64,000 nucleotides of DNA from contig NZ_ML660161.1 in NCBI RefSeq assembly GCF_007004725.1, positions 483,122-547,121 on the forward strand. The letters run 5' to 3'. The translations under genes were made by a program, and so were the position numbers. Shown here piece by piece: positions 27,778-36,562 of this stretch. A model generated the notes under the pieces. That model saw only the letters and a program-made list of their open reading frames with translations. It was not told where the DNA came from and made no database searches. The first letter of the stretch is position 1. Every line of letters begins with the position of its first letter. The DNA is from Aliikangiella coralliicola. GTDB lineage: Bacteria > Pseudomonadota > Gammaproteobacteria > Enterobacterales > Kangiellaceae.

Positions 27778-29472
27778 TCAGTTTTGTTTTTTAATGATGA
27801 AACTGCCGATTACCAAGGTATCCAGGCCAGTTGTAAAGAAGCACTTGATTGCATCATTTGGATTTTCTACAACTGGTTCACCCATGATATTAAAACTGGT
27901 ATTAAGCACAATCGGCACACCCGTGATCGCTCCTAACTTTTCGATTAAAGAATAATATCTGGGGTTGGTTTCTTTATGGACAGTTTGCACTCTGGCGGTG
28001 CCATCGACATGTGTCACCGCAGGAATAACTTCTTTTTTATCCTCCAACACATTACAAACCTTAAGCATAAATGGTGCATCGACGGTTAAATCAAAAAATT
28101 CATTTTTTCGTTCGTTAATGACAGATGGGGCAAATGGTCTGTAGGGTTCGCGGTACTTTACTTCCGCGTTGATTTTGGCTTTCATGTCACCATAAACCGG
28201 GTTTGCCAGTATCGATCTTGCACCGAGCGCTCTGGGACCGATTTCCATTTTTCCTTGAAACCAGCCAATAATATTACCGTCAGCAAGGAGTTTTGCGGTG
28301 TCCTCGCAGATGTCGTTACTTTTGGTGTAACTCAATTTATATTTTTTTAACAAGACTTCTATTTCATCGTCACTATACTCTGTGCCGATAAATGGGTTGC
28401 TATGAACATAGTTTCTCGGTTGATTGAGCACTTTGTTGTAAACGTAATAGGCTGAGCCGATGGCTGTTCCGTTATCGCCGGCTGCAGGCATCACAAAAAC
28501 ATCTTTAAAGGGAGTTTCTCTGACAATTCTGCCATTCATTACGCTATTGAGTGAAACGCCACCGGCGATGACCAGGTAGTCGGTTTTGGTCTTTTGATAT
28601 AAATTATTGGCTATTTTGATCGCTACATCCTCCAGAACCCGTTGGAAGGCTGCGGCTGTATCGTAATGATGTTGTTCGAATTTAGCTGACGGACTTCTTT
28701 CTCTGGGTTGGCCAAAAACCTGGTAGAACTTTTCAGAGCAGCGTTTACTGCCGGTATTTTGAAACTTGAAGTAGCTCAAATCCAGACTTATTTTGCCATC
28801 TTCATCTAGCTGGATGATTTGCTTTACGGTGTCGTAAAATTTTTCTGGATTACCAAATGGAGCTAGCCCCATGGTTTTTCCTTCATCGTAGTTAGGTCTA
28901 AAACCGCAAAACTCTGTTACTGCCTCATAAAAAGAGCCGACTGAGTGTGGAAAAAAGTTTTCTGAAAAAGGTGTGAGTTCTCTGTCTCGGCCGACGCCGG
29001 TCCACGATGTTGACCATTCTCCAGAGCCATCGAGTGAAAGTAGCGCCGCCTCTTTATAAGGCGAAACATAAAAGCTGCCGGCGATATGGGATAAATGATG
29101 ATCAACGTGGTGGACCTGTGGTTTCGACGATTTGAAAGTTGATTTGTACCAACGATTAAAGGTGCGAGCCCTGTTAAATGGTCGTAGAAACTCTTGCTTG
29201 GCAAAAATGGGGGCGCTTTTCGGAATTTTAAGCAGGTAACTTAATTTTTTAAAATTATGGCGGCTGAAATCGGCGGAAATTGAAATGTGATCAATATCAT
29301 TGACTGACAGTTTGGCGATTTCAAGACATTTTTTGATAGCCCGCACTGGAAATTCAGCCGTATGTTTCTGGCGAATTAATCGTTCTTCTTCTATTGCGAC
29401 AATAAGCTCGCCGTCTTTTACAAGACAGGCTGTAGAGTCGTGAAAGTGAAAATTTAACCCTAGAATTATCAT
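27778..29472 (-). CDS. NodU/CmcH-type O-carbamoyltransferase
   Basis: This 564-residue protein has the two-part NodU/TobZ/CmcH layout. The N-terminal Kae1-like part (about 1-340) begins MIILGLNFHFHDSTACLV and has the metal-binding HHVDHHLSHIAG motif and the VIAGGVSLN block. The C-terminal part (about 365-564) contains GWFQGKMEIGPRALGARSI, the carbamoyl-AMP/transfer domain signature. It uses carbamoyl phosphate and ATP to carbamoylate a hydroxyl group on a sugar or secondary metabolite. It is first of a two-gene minus-strand operon, divergent from asnB at 30 kb. The acceptor is probably the cluster product. Confidence 0.88.
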   Translation of the reverse strand: MIILGLNFHFHDSTACLVKDGELIVAIEEERLIRQKHTAEFPVRAIKKCLEIAKLSVNDIDHISISADFSRHNFKKLSYLLKIPKSAPIFAKQEFLRPFNRARTFNRWYKSTFKSSKPQVHHVDHHLSHIAGSFYVSPYKEAALLSLDGSGEWSTSWTGVGRDRELTPFSENFFPHSVGSFYEAVTEFCGFRPNYDEGKTMGLAPFGNPEKFYDTVKQIIQLDEDGKISLDLSYFKFQNTGSKRCSEKFYQVFGQPRERSPSAKFEQHHYDTAAAFQRVLEDVAIKIANNLYQKTKTDYLVIAGGVSLNSVMNGRIVRETPFKDVFVMPAAGDNGTAIGSAYYVYNKVLNQPRNYVHSNPFIGTEYSDDEIEVLLKKYKLSYTKSNDICEDTAKLLADGNIIGWFQGKMEIGPRALGARSILANPVYGDMKAKINAEVKYREPYRPFAPSVINERKNEFFDLTVDAPFMLKVCNVLEDKKEVIPAVTHVDGTARVQTVHKETNPRYYSLIEKLGAITGVPIVLNTSFNIMGEPVVENPNDAIKCFFTTGLDTLVIGSFIIKKQN

Positions 29473-30049
29473 ATCTATTCGCCAAGTTTTTTTTATTCGT
29501 AGCTGAATTTAATTTTTATAACGCTAACAATTATATCAAAATTATTGCGGAGGCAGTGAACAATAAAAGTATGTAAACAGTTACGGCTTAATCCTGATAT
29601 TGAAATGGCCTGGTATTCTCTTAGATTCAGATCTTTGAGATCCACAAAGCTCATAAGCGACTTACTATCAGTTTATCGACGTTATCCCTATGAATTTGCA
29701 GTTTGAATTCTAAATGAATAGCGATATGAGGTAAATGAGTAAAGCGGGTTGAATAGTGTAAAGAATTAGTAAATGCTGATGAATAAATGGGTCTTGTGGA
29801 AGACCCCTCAATTTTTTAGATTTAGTTAAAATTAGAATTTTTAGATCTTGAACCTAATATTGTATTAATCAATTTAGCATTGCTGAATTGGGATATTTCG
29901 AGGTAAAATTGCGGGCTTTGATTTACTAGGCGGTTGGTAAGTAGTCTTTGTAATTTTATGCAGTAACTGATTTCTAATTTATTGGGAAGTCATTTTAGGG
30001 TAGGTCGGTTACTGGTTAGTTGTTTTGTATTGTTAAGGATTTATAAGTA
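29473..30049. other. Divergent promoter region of biosynthetic cluster
   Basis: A 577-bp AT-rich gap lies between the divergent carbamoyltransferase operon and the asnB operon. It should hold promoters for both. AAGGA near 30036 is the ribosome binding site of the plus-strand gene. No operator palindrome, small gene or RNA motif was recognised. Confidence 0.4.
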
Positions 30050-31963
30050 ATGTGCGGTATCGCAGGGATTATAAGAACATCTCCCAACTCTACAAATTCG
30101 ATAGCTAAGTCCATTCTGGGTGAAATGGCGGACCAAATCATCCATCGCGGGCCGGATGAAAGCGGCATTTATTGCGATGAGATTGTCGGGTTTTCGCATC
30201 GTAGACTTAGTATCATTGATCTTTCATCGGGCCAACAACCGATGTTTAGCCCTTCGCGTGATATTTCCCTGGTATTTAATGGTGAAATCTTTAATTACAT
30301 CGAGTTACGTGATGATTTAATTAAAAAGGGTCATCAATTTATCACCCAATCTGATACTGAAGTTATCATCCACTTGTATCAGGAATATGGGCTTGATTTC
30401 GTACAGTATCTTAATGGTCAATTCGCCATAGCGTTATGGGACAGTCGTCAAAAGCGTTTTGTCTTGGTCAGAGACCGTGTTGGAATTTGTCCTCTTTATT
30501 ATACGAATGAAAATGGACAACTGATTTTCGCTAGTGAAATCAAAGCATTAAAGCCTGCATTAGCAAATGGTTTAACGCTTTGCAAAGAAACATTAGACCA
30601 GATTTTTACTTTTTGGGCGCCGGTGAGTCCTAATACTATATTTGAAAACGTATTTGAGGTTTCACCTGGTCAAATGCTTGTGATCGAAAATGGTCAACTC
30701 AATTCGCATAAATACTGGGATTGGCAATTTTCCCAAGATGATTACCTACAGTCCTCAGAATCACAGCAGGCTGAGGAGCTTCATGATCTCTTAATAGATG
30801 CCACCAAAATTCGACTGCGTGCAGATGTTCCTGTAGGCGCTTATCTTTCCGGTGGACTTGACTCATCTGTCTTAGTTGCGATGATTCATCACTATGGCGG
30901 CGTGCCTCTCAGAACCTTTTCGCTCAATTTTAGCGAAGCTGGGTTTGATGAAAAATCTTATCAATCTTCGCTAATCCAGCATTTGCAGGCTGATCACAGT
31001 CATTTGATGGTAAAAACAGAAGATATCGCACAAAACTTTAAACAAACCATATACCAGACTGAAACGCCGATTTTGAGAACCGCACCGGTGCCGATGGGGA
31101 TGTTATCTTCGTTAGTCAGGCAAAACGACTTTAAAGTGGTTTTAACTGGAGAAGGTGCCGATGAAGTCTTGGGTGGCTATGATATTTTCAAAGAAGCAAA
31201 GGTGCGCCAATTCTGGGCGGTTAATGCAAACTCATCTTTCAGACCTTTGCTCCTTAAAAAGCTATATCCTTATTTGACTTTGCCTGATAGTGGCCAAGGT
31301 ACTTATTTAAAACGCTTTTTCGGTGAGGCGTTAGAACAACCCGATGATATCTGTTTTTCGCATTTACCTCGATGGACGACAACAGCAAAGGCAAAACGCT
31401 TTTACTCTCAAGAGCTGTCTGCTGAACTAAGTGGCAAGTCGAAGGACGTTATGTTGCGCTCATTGCCAGAAGCACTTAAGCAAATGCACCCGTTTAATCG
31501 AGCTCAGTATATTGAGTCTAAATCATTAATGGCTGGATACCTGCTCACGTCGCAGGGAGATCGTATGTTGGCTAAAAACTCTGTTGAAGGTCGATTTCCA
31601 TTTTTAGATCACCGCGTTATTGAGTTTGCGAATAAGATTCCACCGAAGTATAAAATGAAGGGCTTAAACGAAAAGAACTTGTTAAAAAAGGCCATGGCCA
31701 AGTATTTACCCGCAGAAATCATTGATAGACATAAGCAGCCCTATCGCGCCCCCGATATGAAAGCGATGACCGGTGATTATTTGGGAGAAGAACTACGTCA
31801 TCATTTGTCTGTGTCAGAAATTGAAAAAAATGGTCTTTTTGATGGCTCCAAAGTAAAGTTTTTAATGAAAAAGGCAGATTCCGGCAAAGCACTGTCGATA
31901 CCTGAGTCACAGGCGCTGGTTGGTATTCTGTCCACACAGGTTATAATTGATCAATTTATATAA
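30050..31963 (+). CDS. Asparagine synthase-like amidotransferase
   Basis: This 637-residue class II glutamine amidotransferase begins MCGIAGI with Cys2 as nucleophile, then RGPDESG and FNGEIFN. The synthetase half has the ATP-pyrophosphatase loop SGGLDSS (near residue 267) and TGEGADEVLGGYD. All motifs are intact. It is clearly different from the AsnB at 11-13 kb and begins a plus-strand operon of seven genes up to 37.6 kb. In biosynthetic clusters such proteins often form amides on carboxyl groups of the product, or close rings as beta-lactam-synthetase-like enzymes. A specialised amidation is therefore more likely than housekeeping asparagine supply. Confidence 0.85.
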   Translation: MCGIAGIIRTSPNSTNSIAKSILGEMADQIIHRGPDESGIYCDEIVGFSHRRLSIIDLSSGQQPMFSPSRDISLVFNGEIFNYIELRDDLIKKGHQFITQSDTEVIIHLYQEYGLDFVQYLNGQFAIALWDSRQKRFVLVRDRVGICPLYYTNENGQLIFASEIKALKPALANGLTLCKETLDQIFTFWAPVSPNTIFENVFEVSPGQMLVIENGQLNSHKYWDWQFSQDDYLQSSESQQAEELHDLLIDATKIRLRADVPVGAYLSGGLDSSVLVAMIHHYGGVPLRTFSLNFSEAGFDEKSYQSSLIQHLQADHSHLMVKTEDIAQNFKQTIYQTETPILRTAPVPMGMLSSLVRQNDFKVVLTGEGADEVLGGYDIFKEAKVRQFWAVNANSSFRPLLLKKLYPYLTLPDSGQGTYLKRFFGEALEQPDDICFSHLPRWTTTAKAKRFYSQELSAELSGKSKDVMLRSLPEALKQMHPFNRAQYIESKSLMAGYLLTSQGDRMLAKNSVEGRFPFLDHRVIEFANKIPPKYKMKGLNEKNLLKKAMAKYLPAEIIDRHKQPYRAPDMKAMTGDYLGEELRHHLSVSEIEKNGLFDGSKVKFLMKKADSGKALSIPESQALVGILSTQVIIDQFI

Positions 31964-32008
31964 ACTAATTTTTACTAAACGATAAAGTAGCTCAAGGAAG
32001 TTAAACCA

Positions 32009-32269
32009 ATGACAAATGTAGCAACCAATAATGAACAACTATTAAGAGATTTTATTCTTGAAAATTACCTGTTTACTGACGATCAGAGTAAATTAAATAA
32101 TGCAGACTCTTTTCTTGATACCGGTATTCTAGATTCAATGGGTATTTTGGAGTTAATTTATTTTCTCGATGAAGAATTGTCGATTAAAGTTGAACCTAAT
32201 GAAATGATCCCGACAAATCTTGATTCTATCAATAATTTGCTCGCATTTATCGAGAAAAAGCAAGCTTAG
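32009..32269 (+). CDS. Acyl carrier protein
   Basis: This is an 86-residue acidic four-helix carrier protein. The phosphopantetheine serine is in the motif LDSMGILELI (Ser43), and FLDTGILDSMG matches the ACP/PCP helix II pattern. AAGGAA precedes the start. It sits between the AsnB-like gene and the AMP-dependent ligase, a pairing usual where the ligase loads an acyl or aminoacyl group on a free-standing carrier. Stand-alone carriers next to AMP ligases also occur in exosortase-A exopolysaccharide loci. Confidence 0.88.
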   Translation: MTNVATNNEQLLRDFILENYLFTDDQSKLNNADSFLDTGILDSMGILELIYFLDEELSIKVEPNEMIPTNLDSINNLLAFIEKKQA

Positions 32270-32282
32270 TTGTTGATATAGG

Positions 32283-32300
32283 AGGTTTGTGTAAAACCTC
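32283..32300 (+). promoter_or_regulatory. Hairpin enclosing GGAGG
   Basis: A 7-bp stem (32283-32289 with 32294-32300) covers part of the GGAGG at 32281-32285, and the next in-frame ATG lies at 32329. The consensus ribosome binding site is thus in a stem and badly placed for that ATG, so it may affect translation of the ligase. No T run follows. Confidence 0.35.
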
Positions 32301-32328
32301 GCAATCAATTATTCGGACATTCATCACT

Positions 32329-33831
32329 ATGTATCAAAGTACCTTACCCGGCCAGTTTCTATCAATTAGCGAAAGTCAGGCTGACTCAATTGCATTGCAA
32401 AGCAATGCTGAGCAAGTCAGTTATGGCGATCTGAAGCGGCGGGTAGATAAGGTCGGTAGCTATTTCAAGCAGATTGGTATTGAACCGGGTGATCGAGTTG
32501 CGCTGGTGATCGATAACTCGGTGGATTATGTGACAGCTTTTTATGCAATCTGGAAGGTTGGTGGAATTGTTGTTTCTCTAAATCCTCAAGCAAAGTTTCA
32601 CGAAATTGAAAAGTTAATTCAACAATGTGAAGCCAAGTGTCTGCTCATCGATAAGTTAAACCATGCGAATACTGAGCAGTTAAACCAATTATCCATTAAT
32701 ATGATTACGCTCAATCAATGCGATATTAATGGTGTTGCTAATTGGTCGACTGCGTTGGAATGCGAAGCCGACAATAATTGGTACTCTGCCACCGAAGATA
32801 CACTGGCTCAAATCATTTACACCTCTGGAACTACTGGGAATCCGAAAGGTGTATTACTCAGCCATGGCAATTTGATGTGTAATGTTAAGGACATCATCGA
32901 ATATCTTGAGTTAACTCGTGAAGATAGTGTGTTGAACGTATTACCGTTTCATTATTGTTATGGTAATTCAGTATTGCATACTCACTTTAGTGTTGGCGGC
33001 AAGGTTATTCTGGCGGGGTCGATGGCATTTCCTCAGGAAATTGTTAATACCATGAGGGAATATAAAGCCACTGGTTTTTCTGGTGTTCCTTCAACTTTTA
33101 GCTTGTTCCTGGCGCGGTCAGATTGGCCACAAGATCCACCACCATTACGCTATATGACACAGGCCGGTGGGCCGATGGGAAAAGAGCTGACTCAGAAATT
33201 ATTACAGTCCAGCCAGCCGGATACGAAATTGTATGTGATGTATGGGCAAACGGAAGCTTGTGCAAGAATTAGTTGGTTACCACCTCATAAGCTTGATGAA
33301 AAGCTTGGTTCTGCCGGTATTTCGCTTACTCATGTGGATTTGGAAATTCGTGATGAAAATGCACAGGCGTTACCCAACGGCCAAAAAGGAGAGGTTTACG
33401 TAAAAGGTCCAAGTATTATGCAAGGCTACTGGAACAATGCCGAAGCCAGTGAGCAGGTGTTACTAAATGGCTGGTTGAAAACCGGCGATCTGGGCTATCT
33501 AGATGATGAAGGATATTTGTATCTGGTTGGGCGCAATAGCGACATGATAAAGGTTGGTGCTCACCGGATTAACCCGCTGGAGCTTGAAGAAGTTATCAAT
33601 AAGCTTGGGTTCGTACAAGAAAGTGCTGTTATCGGCATTGAAGATGAAATTCTGGGTCAAAAACTACGCGCTTTTATTGTTGGTGAAGAATCCAGAGAAA
33701 ACTTATTGGCATTAAAGAAACATTGTAATGAATATTTGCCGACCCATAAAATTCCGCGAGAAATTCAATGGGCTGAACAGTTACCTAAAACGGCAAGTGG
33801 GAAAATAAAAAGATATTTATTAAAAAGTTGA
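32329..33831 (+). CDS. AMP-dependent acyl-CoA/acyl-ACP ligase
   Basis: This is a protein of about 500 residues of the ANL superfamily. P-loop motif IYTSGTTGNPKGV (about 165-177), core motif YGQTEAC (near 305), the hinge region KTGDLGYLDDEGYLYLVGRNSDMIKVGAHRINPLELEE, and a C-terminal catalytic Lys in KTASGKIKR are all present. It activates a carboxylate as acyl-AMP and loads it on CoA or, more likely here, on the ACP just upstream. The longer frame opens with TTG at 32287, only one base after GGAGG; ATG 32329 gives the normal ANL N-terminus, though its ribosome binding site is weak. The gene ends just before the NadE-like gene. Confidence 0.8.
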   Translation: MYQSTLPGQFLSISESQADSIALQSNAEQVSYGDLKRRVDKVGSYFKQIGIEPGDRVALVIDNSVDYVTAFYAIWKVGGIVVSLNPQAKFHEIEKLIQQCEAKCLLIDKLNHANTEQLNQLSINMITLNQCDINGVANWSTALECEADNNWYSATEDTLAQIIYTSGTTGNPKGVLLSHGNLMCNVKDIIEYLELTREDSVLNVLPFHYCYGNSVLHTHFSVGGKVILAGSMAFPQEIVNTMREYKATGFSGVPSTFSLFLARSDWPQDPPPLRYMTQAGGPMGKELTQKLLQSSQPDTKLYVMYGQTEACARISWLPPHKLDEKLGSAGISLTHVDLEIRDENAQALPNGQKGEVYVKGPSIMQGYWNNAEASEQVLLNGWLKTGDLGYLDDEGYLYLVGRNSDMIKVGAHRINPLELEEVINKLGFVQESAVIGIEDEILGQKLRAFIVGEESRENLLALKKHCNEYLPTHKIPREIQWAEQLPKTASGKIKRYLLKS

Positions 33832-33845
33832 ACGGAGATAACAAA

Positions 33846-34835
33846 ATGACAACTAACAGCTATGGGCTAGACCCGGTTTTGGCAATCGATTTTGATCAGG
33901 AAGTAGAAAAAATAACTCAACAAATGCGTCACATTTTAAGTCGTGATCTGCATCGTCGTGGTTTTGTTATCGCAATGTCGGGCGGGATTGATAGCTCTGT
34001 CTGTGCAGCTTTGGCTGTAAAGGCATTGGGTGTGAAAAAAGTATTTGGTTTGTTAATGCCAGAGCAAGACTCCTCAGCAAATAGTGAAAACCTGGGCGCC
34101 TTACTCGCTGAGCACTTAGGTATTGAATATACCGTAGACAACATCGCACCAACATTAGATGCGATTGGCTGCTATCAATGGCGGGACGACGCGATTCGAC
34201 AAGTGTTCCCAGAATATACCGATGAATGGAAAAATAAAATTGTTATTGCCGGCGGCCTTGATGGGCAGATTAACCACTACAAGATAGTTGTTGAAAACCC
34301 TGACGGAGAAAGATTTGAAGAAGTCTTGCCACTTAAAGCTTATCTAACTGTAGTTGCAGCAACTAACCATAAACAGAGAATTCGTAAAACATTAGAGTAT
34401 TTCCATGCTGATCGATTGAATTATGCTGTTATCGGAACGCCTAATCGATTGGAATACGATCAAGGCTTTTTTGTTAAGAATGGTGATGGTTCTGCAGATA
34501 TTAAACCTATTGCGCATTTGTATAAGTCGCAGGTTTATGCAATGGCTAAGCATCTCGGTCTGCCAGATCCTATTTGTAACTCTACACCAACCACAGACAC
34601 TTATAGTCTTGAACAAGGCCAAGATGAGTTCTATTTCGCGCTGCCGTATCAAAAAATGGATATTGCTGTTTGGTGCCTGAATAATGGCAAAAGCGAAGCA
34701 GAGCTTGCTGAAAAAATCGGCTGTACACCAGAGCAAGCTAAATTTGTTTATCATGACATAGTGTCAAAGCGAAGAACCACTGATTACTTACACAAAAAAG
34801 CTGTATTGATAGAAGATGTTGATTTGAGTATATAA
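33846..34835 (+). CDS. NadE-like ATP-pyrophosphatase, probable amide-forming enzyme
   Basis: This 329-residue protein resembles NH3-dependent NAD synthetase. It has the ATP-pyrophosphatase loop SGGIDSS (about residues 46-52), VIGTPNRLEYDQGFF, a block with STPTTDTYS, and FALPYQKMD near the C-terminus. Between these lies an extra region of about 60 residues, including GGLDGQINHYKIVVENPDGERFEE, which is longer than usual NadE of about 270 residues. It has no glutaminase domain, so ammonia or a partner amidotransferase would supply nitrogen. The start at 33846 follows GGAG with good spacing; the TTG at 33828 is unlikely. Inside this operon it is likely a specialised amide or adenylate ligase. Housekeeping NadE cannot be excluded. 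Confidence 0.65.
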   Translation: MTTNSYGLDPVLAIDFDQEVEKITQQMRHILSRDLHRRGFVIAMSGGIDSSVCAALAVKALGVKKVFGLLMPEQDSSANSENLGALLAEHLGIEYTVDNIAPTLDAIGCYQWRDDAIRQVFPEYTDEWKNKIVIAGGLDGQINHYKIVVENPDGERFEEVLPLKAYLTVVAATNHKQRIRKTLEYFHADRLNYAVIGTPNRLEYDQGFFVKNGDGSADIKPIAHLYKSQVYAMAKHLGLPDPICNSTPTTDTYSLEQGQDEFYFALPYQKMDIAVWCLNNGKSEAELAEKIGCTPEQAKFVYHDIVSKRRTTDYLHKKAVLIEDVDLSI

Positions 34836-34878
34836 GCTAAGCTTAAGTAAGTATTCAATCACTAAGGAGAGTTGGCTG

Positions 34879-35298
34879 ATGGATATAGACCACGTATGCA
34901 TTGCAGTGCGCAATATTGATAAGACAGGTGAACATTTAAGTCGGTTTCTTGGTTATTCTGCAAAAACCAGAAAAGTTACCAACACTCGCCAAAAAGTGGT
35001 GGTTCAGTTCTATCAAAAGCCAGGTTCAATCGATATCAAGTTGATAGAGCCCAGCAGTAAAGACTCTCCGTTAATTCCTTTTTTGAAAAAAGGAGAAGGC
35101 CTTCATCACTTAGGGATGAAGGTCGATAAGGTTGATAAAGCGCTAAATGAGTTGTCTGATCTTGGTGCAATAATCAACACACAACCTGAACCAGGTGAAG
35201 CGTTTGACGATGAGCAAATCGCTTTTACTTATCTGGGGGGAGGGTTAAATATCGAAATATTTGATACTGATAAACGCCGTGATTTATTAACTTCTTAG
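34879..35298 (+). CDS. VOC (glyoxalase) family protein, methylmalonyl-CoA epimerase-like
   Basis: This 139-residue vicinal oxygen chelate protein has metal-ligand candidates His5 (DIDHVCIAV), the His pair in GLHHLGMKV (about residues 76-84) and Glu in NIEIFDT (near residue 129), the spacing of methylmalonyl-CoA epimerases. AAGGAGAG precedes the ATG with good spacing. It is the fifth gene of the asnB-ACP-ligase-NadE operon. It may epimerise or isomerise a thioester-bound or sugar intermediate; the family also includes dioxygenases and antibiotic-binding proteins, so this is tentative. Confidence 0.7.
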   Translation: MDIDHVCIAVRNIDKTGEHLSRFLGYSAKTRKVTNTRQKVVVQFYQKPGSIDIKLIEPSSKDSPLIPFLKKGEGLHHLGMKVDKVDKALNELSDLGAIINTQPEPGEAFDDEQIAFTYLGGGLNIEIFDTDKRRDLLTS

Positions 35299-35405
35299 AA
35301 GATAATCAACTGTTGAAAAACACTTAAAAAGTACATTTCACTAATTGTGTTAAATGGTGTAGTTTTTAGTCAAAAGCAAAATGGGTTAAGAGCAGATAAT
35401 AAAAG

Positions 35406-36497
35406 ATGAATAAGCAGCGAATGATTATTGATAGGTTCTATCAGAACTTCAAGGACTCTTTTTATCATGATGTTCCTGTTAAACATCCTGACGCATTAAG
35501 CGATTTCAGGAAAGCTGAGTTTGGTGAAAAATCGCTTCAGGAAAAGGATTGTTTTAATCAATGGATGTATCAACAAAACCAAAATAATCAACGAATTTAT
35601 TGCTACGTTGATGATCAAGTTGTCGGTCATCAAAGCGCGATGAAAGTTGATTTGAAAGTGGGTGACAAAGTTGTTAAGGCGGCTTATGCAACTGACTTAC
35701 GAGTTCGTCCTGAGTGGAAAATGAAAGGACTTGGTGTAGCCTTGATGGGAAAGTTGATTAATGATTATGATGTGGTGATTAGCCTCGGTGTATCTGACGA
35801 AGCATACAAAATGTTTAAGCGCCAGGGTTGGATTGATTTAGGGAAAACGAATTTTTATTTGAAGCCGCTCACTATCAAGGGGCTATTTTCTAAAGATGCG
35901 CCGATGACACCCGCAATTCGCTTGCGTAATTACTTAGCGCTCGTTTATTCCAAAATGAATGATTTGATTTGTTCAATTGTCTCTCCTTCTTTGGAGCTTG
36001 CTCCGTTCACCCAGTTTAATGATTCACATGAAAAGCTTTGCGAGTTGACTACTAATGAAAGCAAGAACTGGGTCAGAAAGAATAAAGAATATCTAAATTG
36101 GCGCTTTTTCTCATTTCCAGGAAAGTACCAGTACGAAGCATTTCAATCTTTTGATAAGAATGGAGAACTTAGCGGCTTCGCCGTGGTAAAGAAAACACCA
36201 TGGAAAGATAGGGAAGCTCTGGTCATTGTTGAACTGCATACACGAGAAGATAATCTCGATGCATTTGTACATCAATTGATCAAAAAGGCCAAGCAGAAAA
36301 AAGTGGATGTTGTTTTATTTCAAGGCATTGAGCCATTAGTTGAAAAAGCACTACTTAAACGCGCTTTCTTCATCAGACCTTATGGTGATCGTTTTATTAT
36401 TTATAATAATCGACCAGAATTGCAGGATGCGATGAAAGACGTTGCTAATTGGGAGATTAGTTTTAGCGACTCAGATATGGATTTCTGTTTTTATTAA
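35406..36497 (+). CDS. GNAT family acyltransferase
   Basis: This 363-residue protein has an N-terminal GNAT domain (about residues 30-150). The acyl-CoA pyrophosphate-binding region reads ATDLRVRPEWKMKGLGVALMGKLI, matching motif A (R/Q-x-x-G-x-G/A). The C-terminal part (190-363), with ESKNWVRKNKEYLNWRFF, resembles a second GNAT-like fold as in polysaccharide-locus N-acyltransferases. No strong ribosome binding site lies before the ATG. Substrate is unknown; within the operon it could acylate an amine on the product using acyl-CoA or acyl-ACP. Distinct from the FemAB-like gene at 26.6-27.8 kb. Confidence 0.65.
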   Translation: MNKQRMIIDRFYQNFKDSFYHDVPVKHPDALSDFRKAEFGEKSLQEKDCFNQWMYQQNQNNQRIYCYVDDQVVGHQSAMKVDLKVGDKVVKAAYATDLRVRPEWKMKGLGVALMGKLINDYDVVISLGVSDEAYKMFKRQGWIDLGKTNFYLKPLTIKGLFSKDAPMTPAIRLRNYLALVYSKMNDLICSIVSPSLELAPFTQFNDSHEKLCELTTNESKNWVRKNKEYLNWRFFSFPGKYQYEAFQSFDKNGELSGFAVVKKTPWKDREALVIVELHTREDNLDAFVHQLIKKAKQKKVDVVLFQGIEPLVEKALLKRAFFIRPYGDRFIIYNNRPELQDAMKDVANWEISFSDSDMDFCFY

Positions 36498-36562
36498 TCA
36501 TTAATTATTGCTGTCATTTCAGATATATTTGACCCGATAAAAAATTAAAATAAAGAGTTAGT

